Shown: positions 17,163-26,944, counted from the first letter of the stretch. The stretch is 64,000 nt of DNA from an uncultured Emergencia sp. (GCA_937997955.1 CALLDR010000202.1:12911-76910), one strand, 5' to 3'. A program made the numbers and translations. Notes: generated by a model from the letters alone, not told the origin.

Positions 17163-18941
17163 TTATTTCTCCTCCTTTACGATGGCATCTACAGGGCAAA
17201 CCTGTGCACAAACATCGCAGCCTACGCAGTCCGCTCTGTTGATATGTACTTTCTTCGTTTCTTTGTCAAAGATCAGCGCCGGACATCCGGTCTTCTGGCA
17301 TGCCTTGCAGCCGATGCACTTGTCCGTGTCTACCACATCTTTGGTCTGGAACAGGCCTGGGAACTCTTCCAGGTCAGCCGGTGAGAACTTCTTCAGGACG
17401 CACGGCCATCTGGTGATGATGACGGACGGTTCGTCCAGATCCCAGAATTCATCAAAGGCTGCGTCGACGGCCTTCAGGTCGTTCGGGTTGATGGTCTTCA
17501 CGTGCTTGATACCCATGGCTTTGACCAGCGCTTCGATATCAACCATGTTGGCCTCTTCCCCTTTGACCGTGTAACCGGTTCCCGGATTCTGCTGATGGCC
17601 GGTCATGCCCGTGATACGGTTGTCCAGGATCACGTTAATGGTGTTGCTGTTGTTGTAAACCGTGTTCATCAGGGAGTTGACGCCGGTGTGGAAGAAGGTG
17701 GAGTCACCCAGCACGGTAACGACCTTTTTCTTGATGCCCTCTCTGTTGAAGGTCTGCTGCGCGCCGTGTCCCATGGAGATGGAAGCGCCCATGCAGATAG
17801 CGGCGTCCATGGCGTTGTAAGGAGCCCCGTATGCCAGGGTGTAGCATCCGATATCGCCGGTGATCATCACGTCTTTTCTCTTGCCCAGTCTGTAGAACAG
17901 GCCTCTGTGCGGACATCCCGCGCACAGGCTTGGCGGACGCTTGATGACTTTCTCCTTGGCGTACTCGATTTGCGGCAGCGCTTCGCCGGAAAGAGCCTTT
18001 CTCAGCACGTCCGTAGTCATTTCCCCGTATGGAGGGAAGGTGTCCTTGCCGTGACACGCGAAGCCCAGTCGCTGCACGAATTCTTCAATATATGGATCGT
18101 CTTCCTCGACGATATAGACGGTTTCAACCTTGCTGCAGAAGTCTTTGATCATCTCTGCAGGCAGCGGATATGTAAAGCCCAGCTTCAGATAGGACGCGTC
18201 CTCTCCGAATACTTCCTTCGCGTAATAGAAGGACGGACCGGAGGCGATAACGCCGACCTTCGTGCCGTTCATCTCCGCAAAGTTGAACTTGGACTTCTCG
18301 GAGTACTCAGCCAGCTTCTTGGTTCTCTCCTCCACGTTGACTCTGTTGACTCTGGCGTTGGCCGGCACACAGACGAATCTGGCCAGATCCTTTTCCCACG
18401 GTCTGTTAGGAACTTCCACTCTCTCGCCCACTTCTACCAGGGACTTGGAATGACAGACACGGGTTACCATTCTCATCAGCACCAGCGCGCCGAAGGTTTC
18501 AGAAACCTCGTAGGCTTCCTTCATCATGTCCAGACATTCCTGAGAATCCGCCGGCTCGAACATCGGCATCTTGGCCATTTTGGCAAAGTTTCTGTTGTCC
18601 TGCTCGTTCTGGGAGGAGAACATGCCCGGCTCGTCCGCGGTTACCAGAACAGATCCTCCGTTAACTCTCATGGTAGCGAAGGTCATCATAGGGTCCGCCG
18701 CCACGTTGACGCCTACATGCTTCATGGAAGCCATGCTTCTTGCCCCTGCCATGGACGCCCCTGCCGCGGATTCCATAGCTACTTTTTCATTCGGCGCCCA
18801 TTCGGCGTAGATCTCTTTATATTTTGCTACGTTTTCCAGAATTTCGGTACTCGGTGTGCCCGGGTATGCAGATGCGTGCGTAACGCCTGCTTCGTACGCG
18901 CCTCTTGCGATGGCTTCATCGCCTGTCAGTAATCTCTTCAT
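17163..18941 (-). CDS. iorA: Indolepyruvate:ferredoxin oxidoreductase, alpha subunit
   Basis: Large subunit (592 aa). The N-terminal pyrimidine-binding domain includes AYPGTPSTEILE, the central part has CAGCPHRGLFYRL, and the thiamine-diphosphate-binding domain has GDIGCYTLAYGAP and GDSTFFHTG. Two C-terminal [4Fe-4S] motifs follow, CIGCKACQKTGCP and CVGCDVCAQVCP, which pass electrons to ferredoxin. I start at the ATG at 18941 behind AAGGAGG; the longer frame from a TTG at 18971 would include that ribosome binding site as codons. Its promoter is at 19060-19087 with a structured leader between, and a GntR regulator is divergent. Confidence 0.93.
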   Translation of the reverse strand: MKRLLTGDEAIARGAYEAGVTHASAYPGTPSTEILENVAKYKEIYAEWAPNEKVAMESAAGASMAGARSMASMKHVGVNVAADPMMTFATMRVNGGSVLVTADEPGMFSSQNEQDNRNFAKMAKMPMFEPADSQECLDMMKEAYEVSETFGALVLMRMVTRVCHSKSLVEVGERVEVPNRPWEKDLARFVCVPANARVNRVNVEERTKKLAEYSEKSKFNFAEMNGTKVGVIASGPSFYYAKEVFGEDASYLKLGFTYPLPAEMIKDFCSKVETVYIVEEDDPYIEEFVQRLGFACHGKDTFPPYGEMTTDVLRKALSGEALPQIEYAKEKVIKRPPSLCAGCPHRGLFYRLGKRKDVMITGDIGCYTLAYGAPYNAMDAAICMGASISMGHGAQQTFNREGIKKKVVTVLGDSTFFHTGVNSLMNTVYNNSNTINVILDNRITGMTGHQQNPGTGYTVKGEEANMVDIEALVKAMGIKHVKTINPNDLKAVDAAFDEFWDLDEPSVIITRWPCVLKKFSPADLEEFPGLFQTKDVVDTDKCIGCKACQKTGCPALIFDKETKKVHINRADCVGCDVCAQVCPVDAIVKEEK

Positions 18942-18964
18942 AAGACTTTTTCCTCCTTTTTTAT

Positions 18965-19029
18965 CTGCCAAGCTGCTGCAGCCGGGTCATCAAAAGGTCT
19001 GCAGCGGCACTATCGATTCAAGTTGGCAG
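18965..19029 (-). other. Possible structured leader of iorA
   Basis: In the roughly 110-nt leader CTGCCAA pairs with TTGGCAG just before the ribosome binding site, enclosing a second helix of GCTGCAG with CTGCAGC. This could hold a regulatory element, but I do not recognise a riboswitch class. Confidence 0.35.
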
Positions 19030-19059
19030 CCATATCGGCTTTTTTCTCTTGATGGCTTT

Positions 19060-19087
19060 ATTTTAATCCAAGAAAAAAAAATGTCAA
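19060..19087 (-). promoter_or_regulatory. Sigma-A promoter of iorAB
   Basis: On the minus strand TTGACA (19087-19082) and TAAAAT (19065-19060) are 16 bp apart; nine consecutive T residues lie in the spacer. Confidence 0.6.
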
Positions 19088-19167
19088 TTCGTTTTGCTAA
19101 ATTTTATTCAAAAAACACTAAAAAATTCAAAAATATGTTTTTAAACACAAATTTTATTAATTTTTTA

Positions 19168-19181
19168 TGTTAATTTTAACA
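19168..19181. promoter_or_regulatory. TGTTAA-TT-TTAACA inverted repeat, possible operator
   Basis: A 6-bp perfect inverted repeat with 2-bp spacer lies in the AT-rich gap between the divergent iorA and gntR-type genes, about 80 bp upstream of the iorA promoter. It resembles a Rex half-site pair but with spacing 2 instead of 4, so a GntR-family operator is at least as likely. Confidence 0.4.
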
Positions 19182-19350
19182 AAATATTTTTCTGTGCACA
19201 ATGCCCGCGCCGCCTCTGAATATTCTCAGTATTTTCAACATTTCTAAGAGATTTTTACCAGCTTTTTCTGCCGTTTTAAAATATTTTCCGAAAAATGCTT
19301 CGTGTTTTAGATATTTTTCATTATTTTCAGTTTATTTTTGAATCTAATAC

Positions 19351-19380
19351 TTGACAAGGCGGCCCTTTCTGTCATAAAAT
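19351..19380 (+). promoter_or_regulatory. Promoter of the GntR-family regulator gene
   Basis: TTGACA (19351-19356) and TAAAAT (19375-19380) are 18 bp apart, 28 bp before the ATG at 19409. Confidence 0.6.
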
Positions 19381-19408
19381 ATTGTATAATCAGAAAGCGA
19401 GGTGGCCC

Positions 19409-20065
19409 ATGAAGCAAGATCTCAGAAAAGCTCCCATCCGTGAGCAGATATACGGTATTATCAAAGGCAACATCCTGAACCGCAGATATGATTTTGGCAG
19501 CCGTCTGTCCATCACCGCGATCTCAAAGGAGCTCAATGTCAGCAATACACCTGTCCGCGAAGCCCTTTCCATGCTGGAGCGTGACGGACTCATCGAAATC
19601 TACCCAAACGCTGGACCATTCGTCATTTCCTTTTCAAAGAAACGGCTCGAGGCCGTAGCGCAGGCCATTCTCAGCATGCTGCTGGGCGCGTTGGAGCTCT
19701 GTCAATACACCAACCGGATCGAAAAACTGATCCCCATGCTGCAGAACGCTTTAAAAGAGCAGATCCTCCATCAGGACGCCGACAGCGAGCAGGAATACGC
19801 CCGCTGCTCCATCGCCTTCGAGAGCGCTTTTATCCAGTGCTGCGACAACGCCTATCTGTCAAAGCAGTACAGCGAGATCGAGGATCTCTTCTATCTGACG
19901 GTCATGTACGATCAGCTGTACATCGATACCGTCCGCAAACGGGCCGTCATGGAGCATCAACAGATCCTGAGCGCTATCATGACCGGAGATTTCGACATGG
20001 CAAAACGCCTGCTGAAGGCGCACTACGACCGTTTCGGCCAGGAACGTCAGGAAGCCGACGCATAA
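19409..20065 (+). CDS. GntR-family transcriptional regulator (FadR/FCD type)
   Basis: DNA-binding regulator of 218 aa. The N-terminal winged helix has the GntR signature (DFGSRLSITAISKELNVSNTPVREALSMLERDGLI) at residues 30-66. The C-terminal part is helical (FCD-like effector domain) with AYLSKQYSEIEDLFYLTV and a final HYDRFGQERQE. The start at 19409 follows GAGGTGG; an in-frame TTG at 19382 lies at the promoter. It is divergent from iorAB, so regulation of aromatic 2-oxoacid oxidation by an organic-acid effector is the natural hypothesis. Confidence 0.88.
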   Translation: MKQDLRKAPIREQIYGIIKGNILNRRYDFGSRLSITAISKELNVSNTPVREALSMLERDGLIEIYPNAGPFVISFSKKRLEAVAQAILSMLLGALELCQYTNRIEKLIPMLQNALKEQILHQDADSEQEYARCSIAFESAFIQCCDNAYLSKQYSEIEDLFYLTVMYDQLYIDTVRKRAVMEHQQILSAIMTGDFDMAKRLLKAHYDRFGQERQEADA

Positions 20066-20096
20066 CCGTTTATCAAAGGGTGTCCGCCCCGCTGTC

Positions 20097-20138
20097 ACAC
20101 GCCGTCAGGCTGTGCGGCGTGAAGGACGCTCTTTTTTC
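20097..20138 (+). terminator. Terminator of the GntR-family gene
   Basis: CACGCC pairs with GGCGTG around a 12-nt loop, followed after a short gap by six T residues. The rest of the 213-bp gap to the next gene shows nothing further. Confidence 0.5.
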
Positions 20139-20278
20139 ATGCGCCTGGCAGCCTTATCCCATTCGTCCAGCCATCTCGGAAGTTTGGCATTTCGTTTGGC
20201 ATCTGAGAAGAAATCCTCAATTTTGCCAAACCGGGCCGCCGTTCACCTCCGCCGGTCAACGCCAAGCTCCGCCTCCGG

Positions 20279-21400
20279 TCAACGTTCACCACCGTTCGCA
20301 TCGTTCCATTTCCGCCTGCGCAGGCGGTACCGCGCAAGGCAGGCCAGCAAGACCATGCCCAGATAGCCGGTATAGGGATAGATGGCCCCTACCAGCCGGT
20401 CGAAAGGCAGCTGTCCCAGTATCAGCGAATCCAGGCTGATGAGCAGCGCCAAGATCAAAGCGCCTTTTCCCGGCTTTGCCAGGCTGTCGCAGATGGTCCA
20501 AAGCATGGGAGCGGCTGTAGAGAAGATGCCCAGAAGCATGACACCCACAAAGATCACGGCCACAGCCGGCGAAACGGCCTTGGCCAGCTCTAAGGCGGGC
20601 ACGACGCTGCCTGCCGCGTCCTCCAGATGCAGCCCCAGCGCAAGATCCATGAAGATCACCGTCACCATGAGCATAACGCCTCCCAGAATACCTCCCGCTC
20701 TGGCCTCTCTGGCCGACGAGGCGTCCCGTCCCAGGGCCATGAGAAAGGCGACGGAGCTGACGATGTTGTAGGCCACATAGAGGATTCCGCTCATCCACCA
20801 CTGCCCAGCGGGCCTCATGTCTCTAAGACCGGCAACCCCCGCATCGTCGAAAAAGCCCTGACTGACACCCTTTGATGAAAAGATGGAGCAGAGAGCGACG
20901 AAAATCGTAAAACCTATGATCAGGGGTCCCATGGCGCCTACCAGGTCGATGAGCCGGGACAGGCCGAAAGCGAAGGCGAGGAAGACCAGCAGGGCCATGA
21001 GCAGGCCCCCGATGTAATACGGCACGCCGAAGTAGGCCTGGATGGACGCCCCCGCTCCGGAGACCATGACGGCCAGCACGGCGAAGAGGTAGCAGATGAC
21101 GAAGTACTCAAAGAAAGTCCCGACGACGCGCCCGCACAGCCTTTGATAGGGTTTCTCCACGGCGCTTCCGGAAGAAAGCCCGCCCTGCCGCCAGCCTGCC
21201 TCCATGAGGGTGGAGCCGACCCACGCGAACAGGGCCATGCTGATCAGGGCCGCGCCGATGCTGTAGATTCCGTACGATGTGTAAAACTGCAGGATCTCCT
21301 GTCCCGTGGCGAAACCGGAGCCGATCTCAAAGGCGATGTAGGCTCCGGCGTATTTGATGACCCTGATCGGGCTGACTGTCTCTTTCTGTTTCACGTTCAT
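20279..21400 (-). CDS. YkvI-family membrane transporter
   Basis: Integral membrane protein of 373 aa with about ten spans, of the YkvI/COG3949 group in the APC (LeuT-fold) superfamily. The diagnostic first helix reads AGAYIAFEIGSGFATGQEILQFY, where the unwound GxGFATGQE segment is the probable substrate/ion site. Later helices include YVAYNIVSSVAFLMALG. Family members are uncharacterised or presumed amino-acid or organic-cation transporters. Its leader contains a degenerate 15-bp tandem repeat (21417-21505). Placement next to the IorAB/GntR region is compatible with amino-acid uptake but does not prove it. Confidence 0.8.
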   Translation of the reverse strand: MNVKQKETVSPIRVIKYAGAYIAFEIGSGFATGQEILQFYTSYGIYSIGAALISMALFAWVGSTLMEAGWRQGGLSSGSAVEKPYQRLCGRVVGTFFEYFVICYLFAVLAVMVSGAGASIQAYFGVPYYIGGLLMALLVFLAFAFGLSRLIDLVGAMGPLIIGFTIFVALCSIFSSKGVSQGFFDDAGVAGLRDMRPAGQWWMSGILYVAYNIVSSVAFLMALGRDASSAREARAGGILGGVMLMVTVIFMDLALGLHLEDAAGSVVPALELAKAVSPAVAVIFVGVMLLGIFSTAAPMLWTICDSLAKPGKGALILALLISLDSLILGQLPFDRLVGAIYPYTGYLGMVLLACLARYRLRRRKWNDANGGER

Positions 21401-21416
21401 GCTGCACGCACCCCCC

Positions 21417-21505
21417 TGTCTTGATCCTAGCCATCTTGGTCCTAGCTTCCTAGCTGTCCCGGTCCTATCTGTCTTGGCCCTGGCTGTCCTGGTCCTATCC
21501 TATGC
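21417..21505 (-). repeat. Degenerate 15-bp tandem repeat in the leader of the YkvI gene
   Basis: Read on the minus strand, about five units of consensus CTAGGACCAAGACAG, plus one truncated 8-bp unit, lie between an intrinsic terminator and the transporter start. The units differ at two to five positions. Confidence 0.65.
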
Positions 21506-21516
21506 CGGCGCGCCGG

Positions 21517-21546
21517 AAAAAATGACCCCGGAACAACCGTCCGGGG
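21517..21546 (-). terminator. Intrinsic terminator between IS200 remnant and YkvI gene
   Basis: CCCCGGA (21526-21532) pairs with TCCGGGG (21540-21546), loop 7 nt; on the minus strand six T residues follow. A 12-bp palindrome CCGGCGCGCCGG (21503-21514) adjoins it. It isolates the transporter gene from upstream transcription. Confidence 0.7.
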
Positions 21547-21613
21547 CCATATTTGCTATATTTGCTATGTTTGTCAGTTCTGCCATGCCTGCCAGCCTTG
21601 CCATGTCTGTCAT
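21547..21613 (-). repeat. 9-bp periodic repeat, about seven units
   Basis: Minus-strand units such as ATGGCAAGG, CTGGCAGGC, ATGGCAGAA, CTGACAAAC, ATAGCAAAT (twice) follow one another with a strict 9-bp period. In one frame they read x-Ala/Thr-x tripeptides (MAR LAG MAE LTN IAN IAN), within an 88-codon open frame lacking a convincing ribosome binding site. Confidence 0.55.
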
Positions 21614-21701
21614 GCGCACGTGATTTAAAGCATAAAGCTCCGCACGCCGATCTTTGTCGGTTTTCAGGGCTGCAGCGGGACAGCGGCGGGCAAAAAACCA
21701 G

Positions 21702-22387
21702 CCACGCGTCAAACGCGTGGTTTTCAATTGACGGGCATAGCCCTCTATTCCTCGCGGACACGTCAAACGTGTAAAAAGAAATCTGCCAGCTGCGGGTGCT
21801 ATAACTTACTTTCTCTTTTGCTTAAACGGACCGACTTCGCTCATCGTCAGCTGCTTTCACAGCTGGTCTTCTTCAAGCTGTTTCTTTATGTACTCCGCAA
21901 TTCTGGCTTCATTTTTTCCTACGGTATCAACATAATACCCCCTTGCACCAAAACTCACGGTTCCTGTATTTATACTTCAGCCCGCCGAATTGCTCGTACA
22001 GCATTGTGCTGCTCTTCCCCTTGAGATATCCCATGAACTTGGAAACTGCATATTTAGGCGGTATTTCTACCAACATGTGGATATGATCAGGGCACACTTC
22101 CGCGGCAACGATATGCACGCCTTTCCATTCGCAAAGCTGTCTTAAAATCTGGCCAATTGCTTTCTTATGCTCCCCATAAAATGCTTTCCTTCTGTACTTT
22201 GGGGCGAAAACAATGTGATACTTGCAATTCCACTTGGAATGCGATAAACTGTTAATGTCATTCATGCTCATGAATGTCCTCCTTCTCTTTTTTTGATTGC
22301 AGCTGGCAGACCGCATTCCAAGTATAGCAGAAGGAGTTTTTCTGTTCAACGGTGAAACCTTTTTGGAACCACGCGTCAAACGCGTGG
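21702..22387 (-). mobile_element. IS200/IS605-type element, decayed
   Basis: A tnpA-only element. Both ends carry the same subterminal hairpin CCACGCGTCAAACGCGTGG, at 21702-21720 and 22369-22387, each followed by TTTT; a related smaller hairpin ACACGT-caa-ACGTGT lies at 21758-21772. TnpA uses such end hairpins to recognise single-stranded DNA. There are no inverted terminal repeats and no target duplication, as expected for this family. Exact cleavage sites cannot be set without an empty-site comparison. Confidence 0.8.
21857..22271 (-). pseudogene. tnpA: IS200-type transposase TnpA, frameshifted
   Basis: HUH-family Y1 transposase. ATG at 22271 is preceded by AAGGAGG. The frame reads MSMNDINSLSHSKWNCKYH, the HUH motif in CPDHIHMLVEIPP, then EFWCKG. 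There a run of five G (21938-21942) shifts the frame and a stop follows at 21927. Removing one base restores YYVDTVGKNEARIAEYIKKQ, including the helix with the catalytic Tyr, up to a stop at 21857. The protein as written lacks that Tyr and should be inactive, unless the extra base is a sequencing error in the homopolymer. Confidence 0.85.
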
Positions 22388-22398
22388 TTTTACTTATA

Positions 22399-22432
22399 CA
22401 AGAAAACCTGCCGGCATTTCTGTCGACAGGCT
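22399..22432 (-). terminator. Terminator of hydrogenase operon 1
   Basis: On the minus strand CCTG...CAGG arms with additional G-C pairing (CCTGTCG/CCGGCAGG) are followed by TTTTCTTG, 25 bp after the hydA stop and just before the IS200 end. Confidence 0.5.
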
Positions 22433-22455
22433 CTCCCAAAATATATGTCACTATA

Positions 22456-24213
22456 TTATCTTGCTTTATAGTGGGTATGCAGCAGGTGATGTGCCTTTTC
22501 GCTGCCCGGCTCGCCAAGGTATGTCTTGTACAGCTCCTTGATGACCGGATTCTTGTGAGACTTTCTGATGAAATTCTCATGGTCGCTCTTGTAGAGGGCT
22601 TTGGCTCTCTCGTTGCCCAGGTTCATCCAGTTGCGCACGGATGACGGCTGCTGCGGCTGTCCTCCGCCGTTGACGCAGCCTCCCGGGCAGGCCATGATTT
22701 CCACGAAATCAAAGTGCTCGCCGCCTTTGATGCGCTCCATCAGCGCTCTGGCGTTTCCAAGACCGTGGGCCGCGGCCGCTTTGACGGTCACATCTCCGAT
22801 CTTGATCTCGGCTTCCTTGATGCCCTGCTCCTGTCCGCGAACCTGCATATAGTCGATGGAATCGGAGCTCTCTCCGGTGACGATATCCGCCACGGTACGC
22901 AGAGCCGCTTCCATAACGCCGCCGGTGGCACCGAAGATGGTAGCAGCGCCGGTGGAGATGCCCAGCGGATGATCAAAGTCGCTGTCAGGCAGCGCCGGGA
23001 AGTCGATACCGAAGGCCTGAATCGCCTTTGCCAGCTCTCTGGTCGTCAGCACCAGATCCACATCTTGATAGCCAGTAGCCGCCAGTTCCTCTCTCTGCGC
23101 CTCGAACTTCTTCGCCGTGCAAGGCATGACGGAGATCACGATGATGTCCGCAGGGTCCAGCCCTTCCTTCTCAGCGTAATAGGTCTTGATCATGGCGCCC
23201 AGCATTTCGTGCGGTGATTTGCAGGACGAAAGGTTATCCAGCATATCCGGGAAGAAGTGCTCGCAGAACTTGATCCAGCCCGGTGAGCAGGACGTGATCA
23301 AAGGCAGATTCTCGCCGGTCTTCAGGCGGTGCAGAAGCTCGGTTCCCTCTTCCATGATGGTCAGGTCCGCGCCGGTATCGGTGTCAAAGACCTTGGCAAA
23401 GCCGATCATGCGCAGGGCTGTTACCATCTTTCCGGTTACGTCGGTGCCGAACGGCATGCCGAACTCTTCTCCCAGAGCCGCTCTGACCGCAGGGGCGGTC
23501 TGGACGACGATGTGCTTTCCAGGCAGCTTCATCAGAGCCCAAAGCTCGTCGAGGCTGGAGTGTTCCTGCAGGGCGCCGGTCGGACAGACGTTGATGCACT
23601 GGCCGCAGTTGACGCACTTTGATTCGTCGATCGGACGGTTAAAGGTGGTGCCTACCACGGTGCTGAAGCCTCTGTTGATGACGTCGATGGCTCCTACTGT
23701 CTGCACGTTATGGCAGACGCTGATACATCTTCTGCACAAAATACATCTGTTCGGGTCTCTCATGATGGAGATGCCGTTGTCTATTGCCATGACCTGGTTG
23801 GCTGTAACCACTTCCTGGTTCTTGGCGTAGTTGGCGAACTCGGTGTCCATGGTGTTGGCCAGGGTCTTCAGCTCGCAGCCTGTGGAACCTCTGTTGCAGC
23901 TCTGACACATGGCCGGATGGTTGGACAGTATCAGCTCCAGGTTCTTCTTTCTAAAGTTGAGGATGTCAGGGGTGTGGGTTTTGACCACCATGCCCTCGGC
24001 AACCTTCTGCACACAGGAGGCCTGCCAGTTCTTCGCGCCTTCCACTTCTACCAGACACATACGGCAGCAGCCGATCTCGCAGACGTCCTTCAGGAAGCAA
24101 AGGGTCGGAATCTTGATGTTGACTTCTTTTGCTGCCTGTAATATGGTGTAATCCTCTGGCACGTTAACGTCCATGCCATCTATGGTTAACTGTACTCTTT
24201 TCTTATTCTTCAT
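22456..24213 (-). CDS. hydA: [FeFe] hydrogenase catalytic subunit, HydA of HydABC set 1
   Basis: Catalytic subunit (585 aa) of an NADH-dependent, probably electron-bifurcating, hydrogenase. Order of domains: N-terminal [2Fe-2S] (CEIGCCRMC), a His-Cys [4Fe-4S] site (HPAMCQSCNRGSTGC), two [4Fe-4S] motifs (CILCRRCISVC, CVNCGQCINVCP), then the H-cluster domain. L1 reads TSCSPGW rather than TSCCPxW, L2 is SVMPCTAKKFE, L3 is EIMACPGGCVNGGGQP. The protein lacks the extra C-terminal cluster domain of Thermotoga HydA. Order is hydC-hydB-hydA, with gaps of 12 and 18 bp, behind a Rex-type operator. It reoxidises ferredoxin and NADH and evolves H2, or runs in reverse. Confidence 0.93.
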   Translation of the reverse strand: MKNKKRVQLTIDGMDVNVPEDYTILQAAKEVNIKIPTLCFLKDVCEIGCCRMCLVEVEGAKNWQASCVQKVAEGMVVKTHTPDILNFRKKNLELILSNHPAMCQSCNRGSTGCELKTLANTMDTEFANYAKNQEVVTANQVMAIDNGISIMRDPNRCILCRRCISVCHNVQTVGAIDVINRGFSTVVGTTFNRPIDESKCVNCGQCINVCPTGALQEHSSLDELWALMKLPGKHIVVQTAPAVRAALGEEFGMPFGTDVTGKMVTALRMIGFAKVFDTDTGADLTIMEEGTELLHRLKTGENLPLITSCSPGWIKFCEHFFPDMLDNLSSCKSPHEMLGAMIKTYYAEKEGLDPADIIVISVMPCTAKKFEAQREELAATGYQDVDLVLTTRELAKAIQAFGIDFPALPDSDFDHPLGISTGAATIFGATGGVMEAALRTVADIVTGESSDSIDYMQVRGQEQGIKEAEIKIGDVTVKAAAAHGLGNARALMERIKGGEHFDFVEIMACPGGCVNGGGQPQQPSSVRNWMNLGNERAKALYKSDHENFIRKSHKNPVIKELYKTYLGEPGSEKAHHLLHTHYKAR

Positions 24214-24231
24214 TACTTGCCCTCCATTCTT

Positions 24232-26067
<1,836 letters not shown>

Positions 26068-26079
26068 TACAACCTCCCG

Positions 26080-26565
26080 CTATTCCATGAGTTCATACTG
26101 GTTCATGATTTCGTCCACCTGTTCAGGGGTCAGTCTTCCATAAACCTCATCATTGATCGTGACTACCGGCGCCAGTCCGCAGGCTCCGATGCATCTGCAG
26201 GAGTCCAAAGAGAACTTTCCGTCGGACGTACACTCGCCAACCTCGATGGACAGACGTTCCAGGAACTTGCCCAAAATATCGTTGGCTCCTTTTACATAGC
26301 AGGCAGTACCCATACAGACATTGATCTTGTACTTGCCCTTTTTCTTCAGTGAAAACTGGGAATAGAAGGTTACCACCCCGTAGACCTTCGCCATGGAAAT
26401 TCCAAGGCCTTCAGCGATTCTTTCCTGTACCTCGTAAGGCAGGTAACCGAAGACCTCCTGCGCCTCGTGAAGTATAGGAATCAGTGCACCTCTTTCTTCC
26501 TTGTGCTTCGCGATGATCTCGTCAAGCTGCGCAAATTTGTCAGCCATTTCTTTGCAGTTACACAT
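26080..26565 (-). CDS. hydC: Hydrogenase [2Fe-2S] subunit HydC (NuoE-like), set 1
   Basis: Small thioredoxin-fold [2Fe-2S] subunit of 161 aa. Ligands are seen in CMGTACYVKGA (about residues 84-94) and CRCIGACGLAPV (about 125-136), spaced as in NuoE/HydC. Start chosen at the ATG at 26565 (MCNCKEMADKF) because GAAGGAGA lies six bases before it; the ATG at 26580 overlaps that site. First gene of the operon; the Rex-type site is 38-55 bp upstream. Confidence 0.93.
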   Translation of the reverse strand: MCNCKEMADKFAQLDEIIAKHKEERGALIPILHEAQEVFGYLPYEVQERIAEGLGISMAKVYGVVTFYSQFSLKKKGKYKINVCMGTACYVKGANDILGKFLERLSIEVGECTSDGKFSLDSCRCIGACGLAPVVTINDEVYGRLTPEQVDEIMNQYELME

Positions 26566-26602
26566 GTTTCTCTCCTTCAATAAATTTAGAATATAGTGAC
26601 TT

Positions 26603-26620
26603 TTGTTAATAGTTTAACCA
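26603..26620. promoter_or_regulatory. Rex-type operator of hydrogenase operon 1
   Basis: TTGTTAA-TAGT-TTAACCA matches the Rex consensus TTGTTAA-N4-TTAACAA at all but one arm position. Rex senses NADH/NAD+ and classically controls hydrogenase and fermentation genes in Clostridia. The site lies upstream of hydC with a minus-strand TATATT (about 26591-26596) next to it, so binding would occlude the promoter. Confidence 0.72.
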
Positions 26621-26844
26621 ATTGTAACACAAAAAGTTTGAAGTATCAACTATTAGTTTGATTTTCGACAAATTTTTTAACGAATTAAATTGTTTTTTGT
26701 TTCGTGCATCAAAAAATAACCGGCATAATTCGTTTTTTTGTACAAACTAGGTTTTCCGCTCCCTTTGTCCCGGAAAAGGCATAGGAAGAAACATGGAAAA
26801 ACATAGAAGAGGCGCAGAAAAAGCATGGAAGAAACACAGAAAAA
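26621..26844. other. Intergenic, AT-rich then A/G-rich
   Basis: No gene seen. Between the Rex site and the terminator of the ABC operon the plus strand is rich in imperfect GAAAAAGCATGGAAGAAACA-like words, with no ribosome binding site or conserved frame. Confidence 0.4.
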
Positions 26845-26884
26845 GCAGAGCCCTGTTCCCGGCGTTTCCGCCTGAAACAGGATC
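26845..26884 (-). terminator. Hairpin after the ABC transporter genes, repeated at 34537
   Basis: CCTGTT/AACAGG arms enclose CCCGGCG/CGCC pairing; on the minus strand a T5 run follows. Nearly the same 40 bp recur at 34537-34576 behind hydrogenase operon 2, so this is a repeated intergenic hairpin that here probably ends the ABC operon. Confidence 0.55.
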
Positions 26885-26944
26885 CTGCTCCGCTGTCAAT
26901 AAAGCCGGCCCAACCGTATTCATTTCTTCCGGATCAAAGCTCCG

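Noticed and set aside
17502..18932. Long plus-strand frame of 476 codons opposite iorA
   Set aside because: It is the antisense shadow of iorA, whose family identity is certain; the translated sequence has low-complexity composition and no family features.
19168..19181. Rex site upstream of iorA
   Set aside because: The arms TGTTAA/TTAACA fit but their spacer is 2 bp, not the 4 bp required by the Rex consensus; kept only as an unspecified operator.
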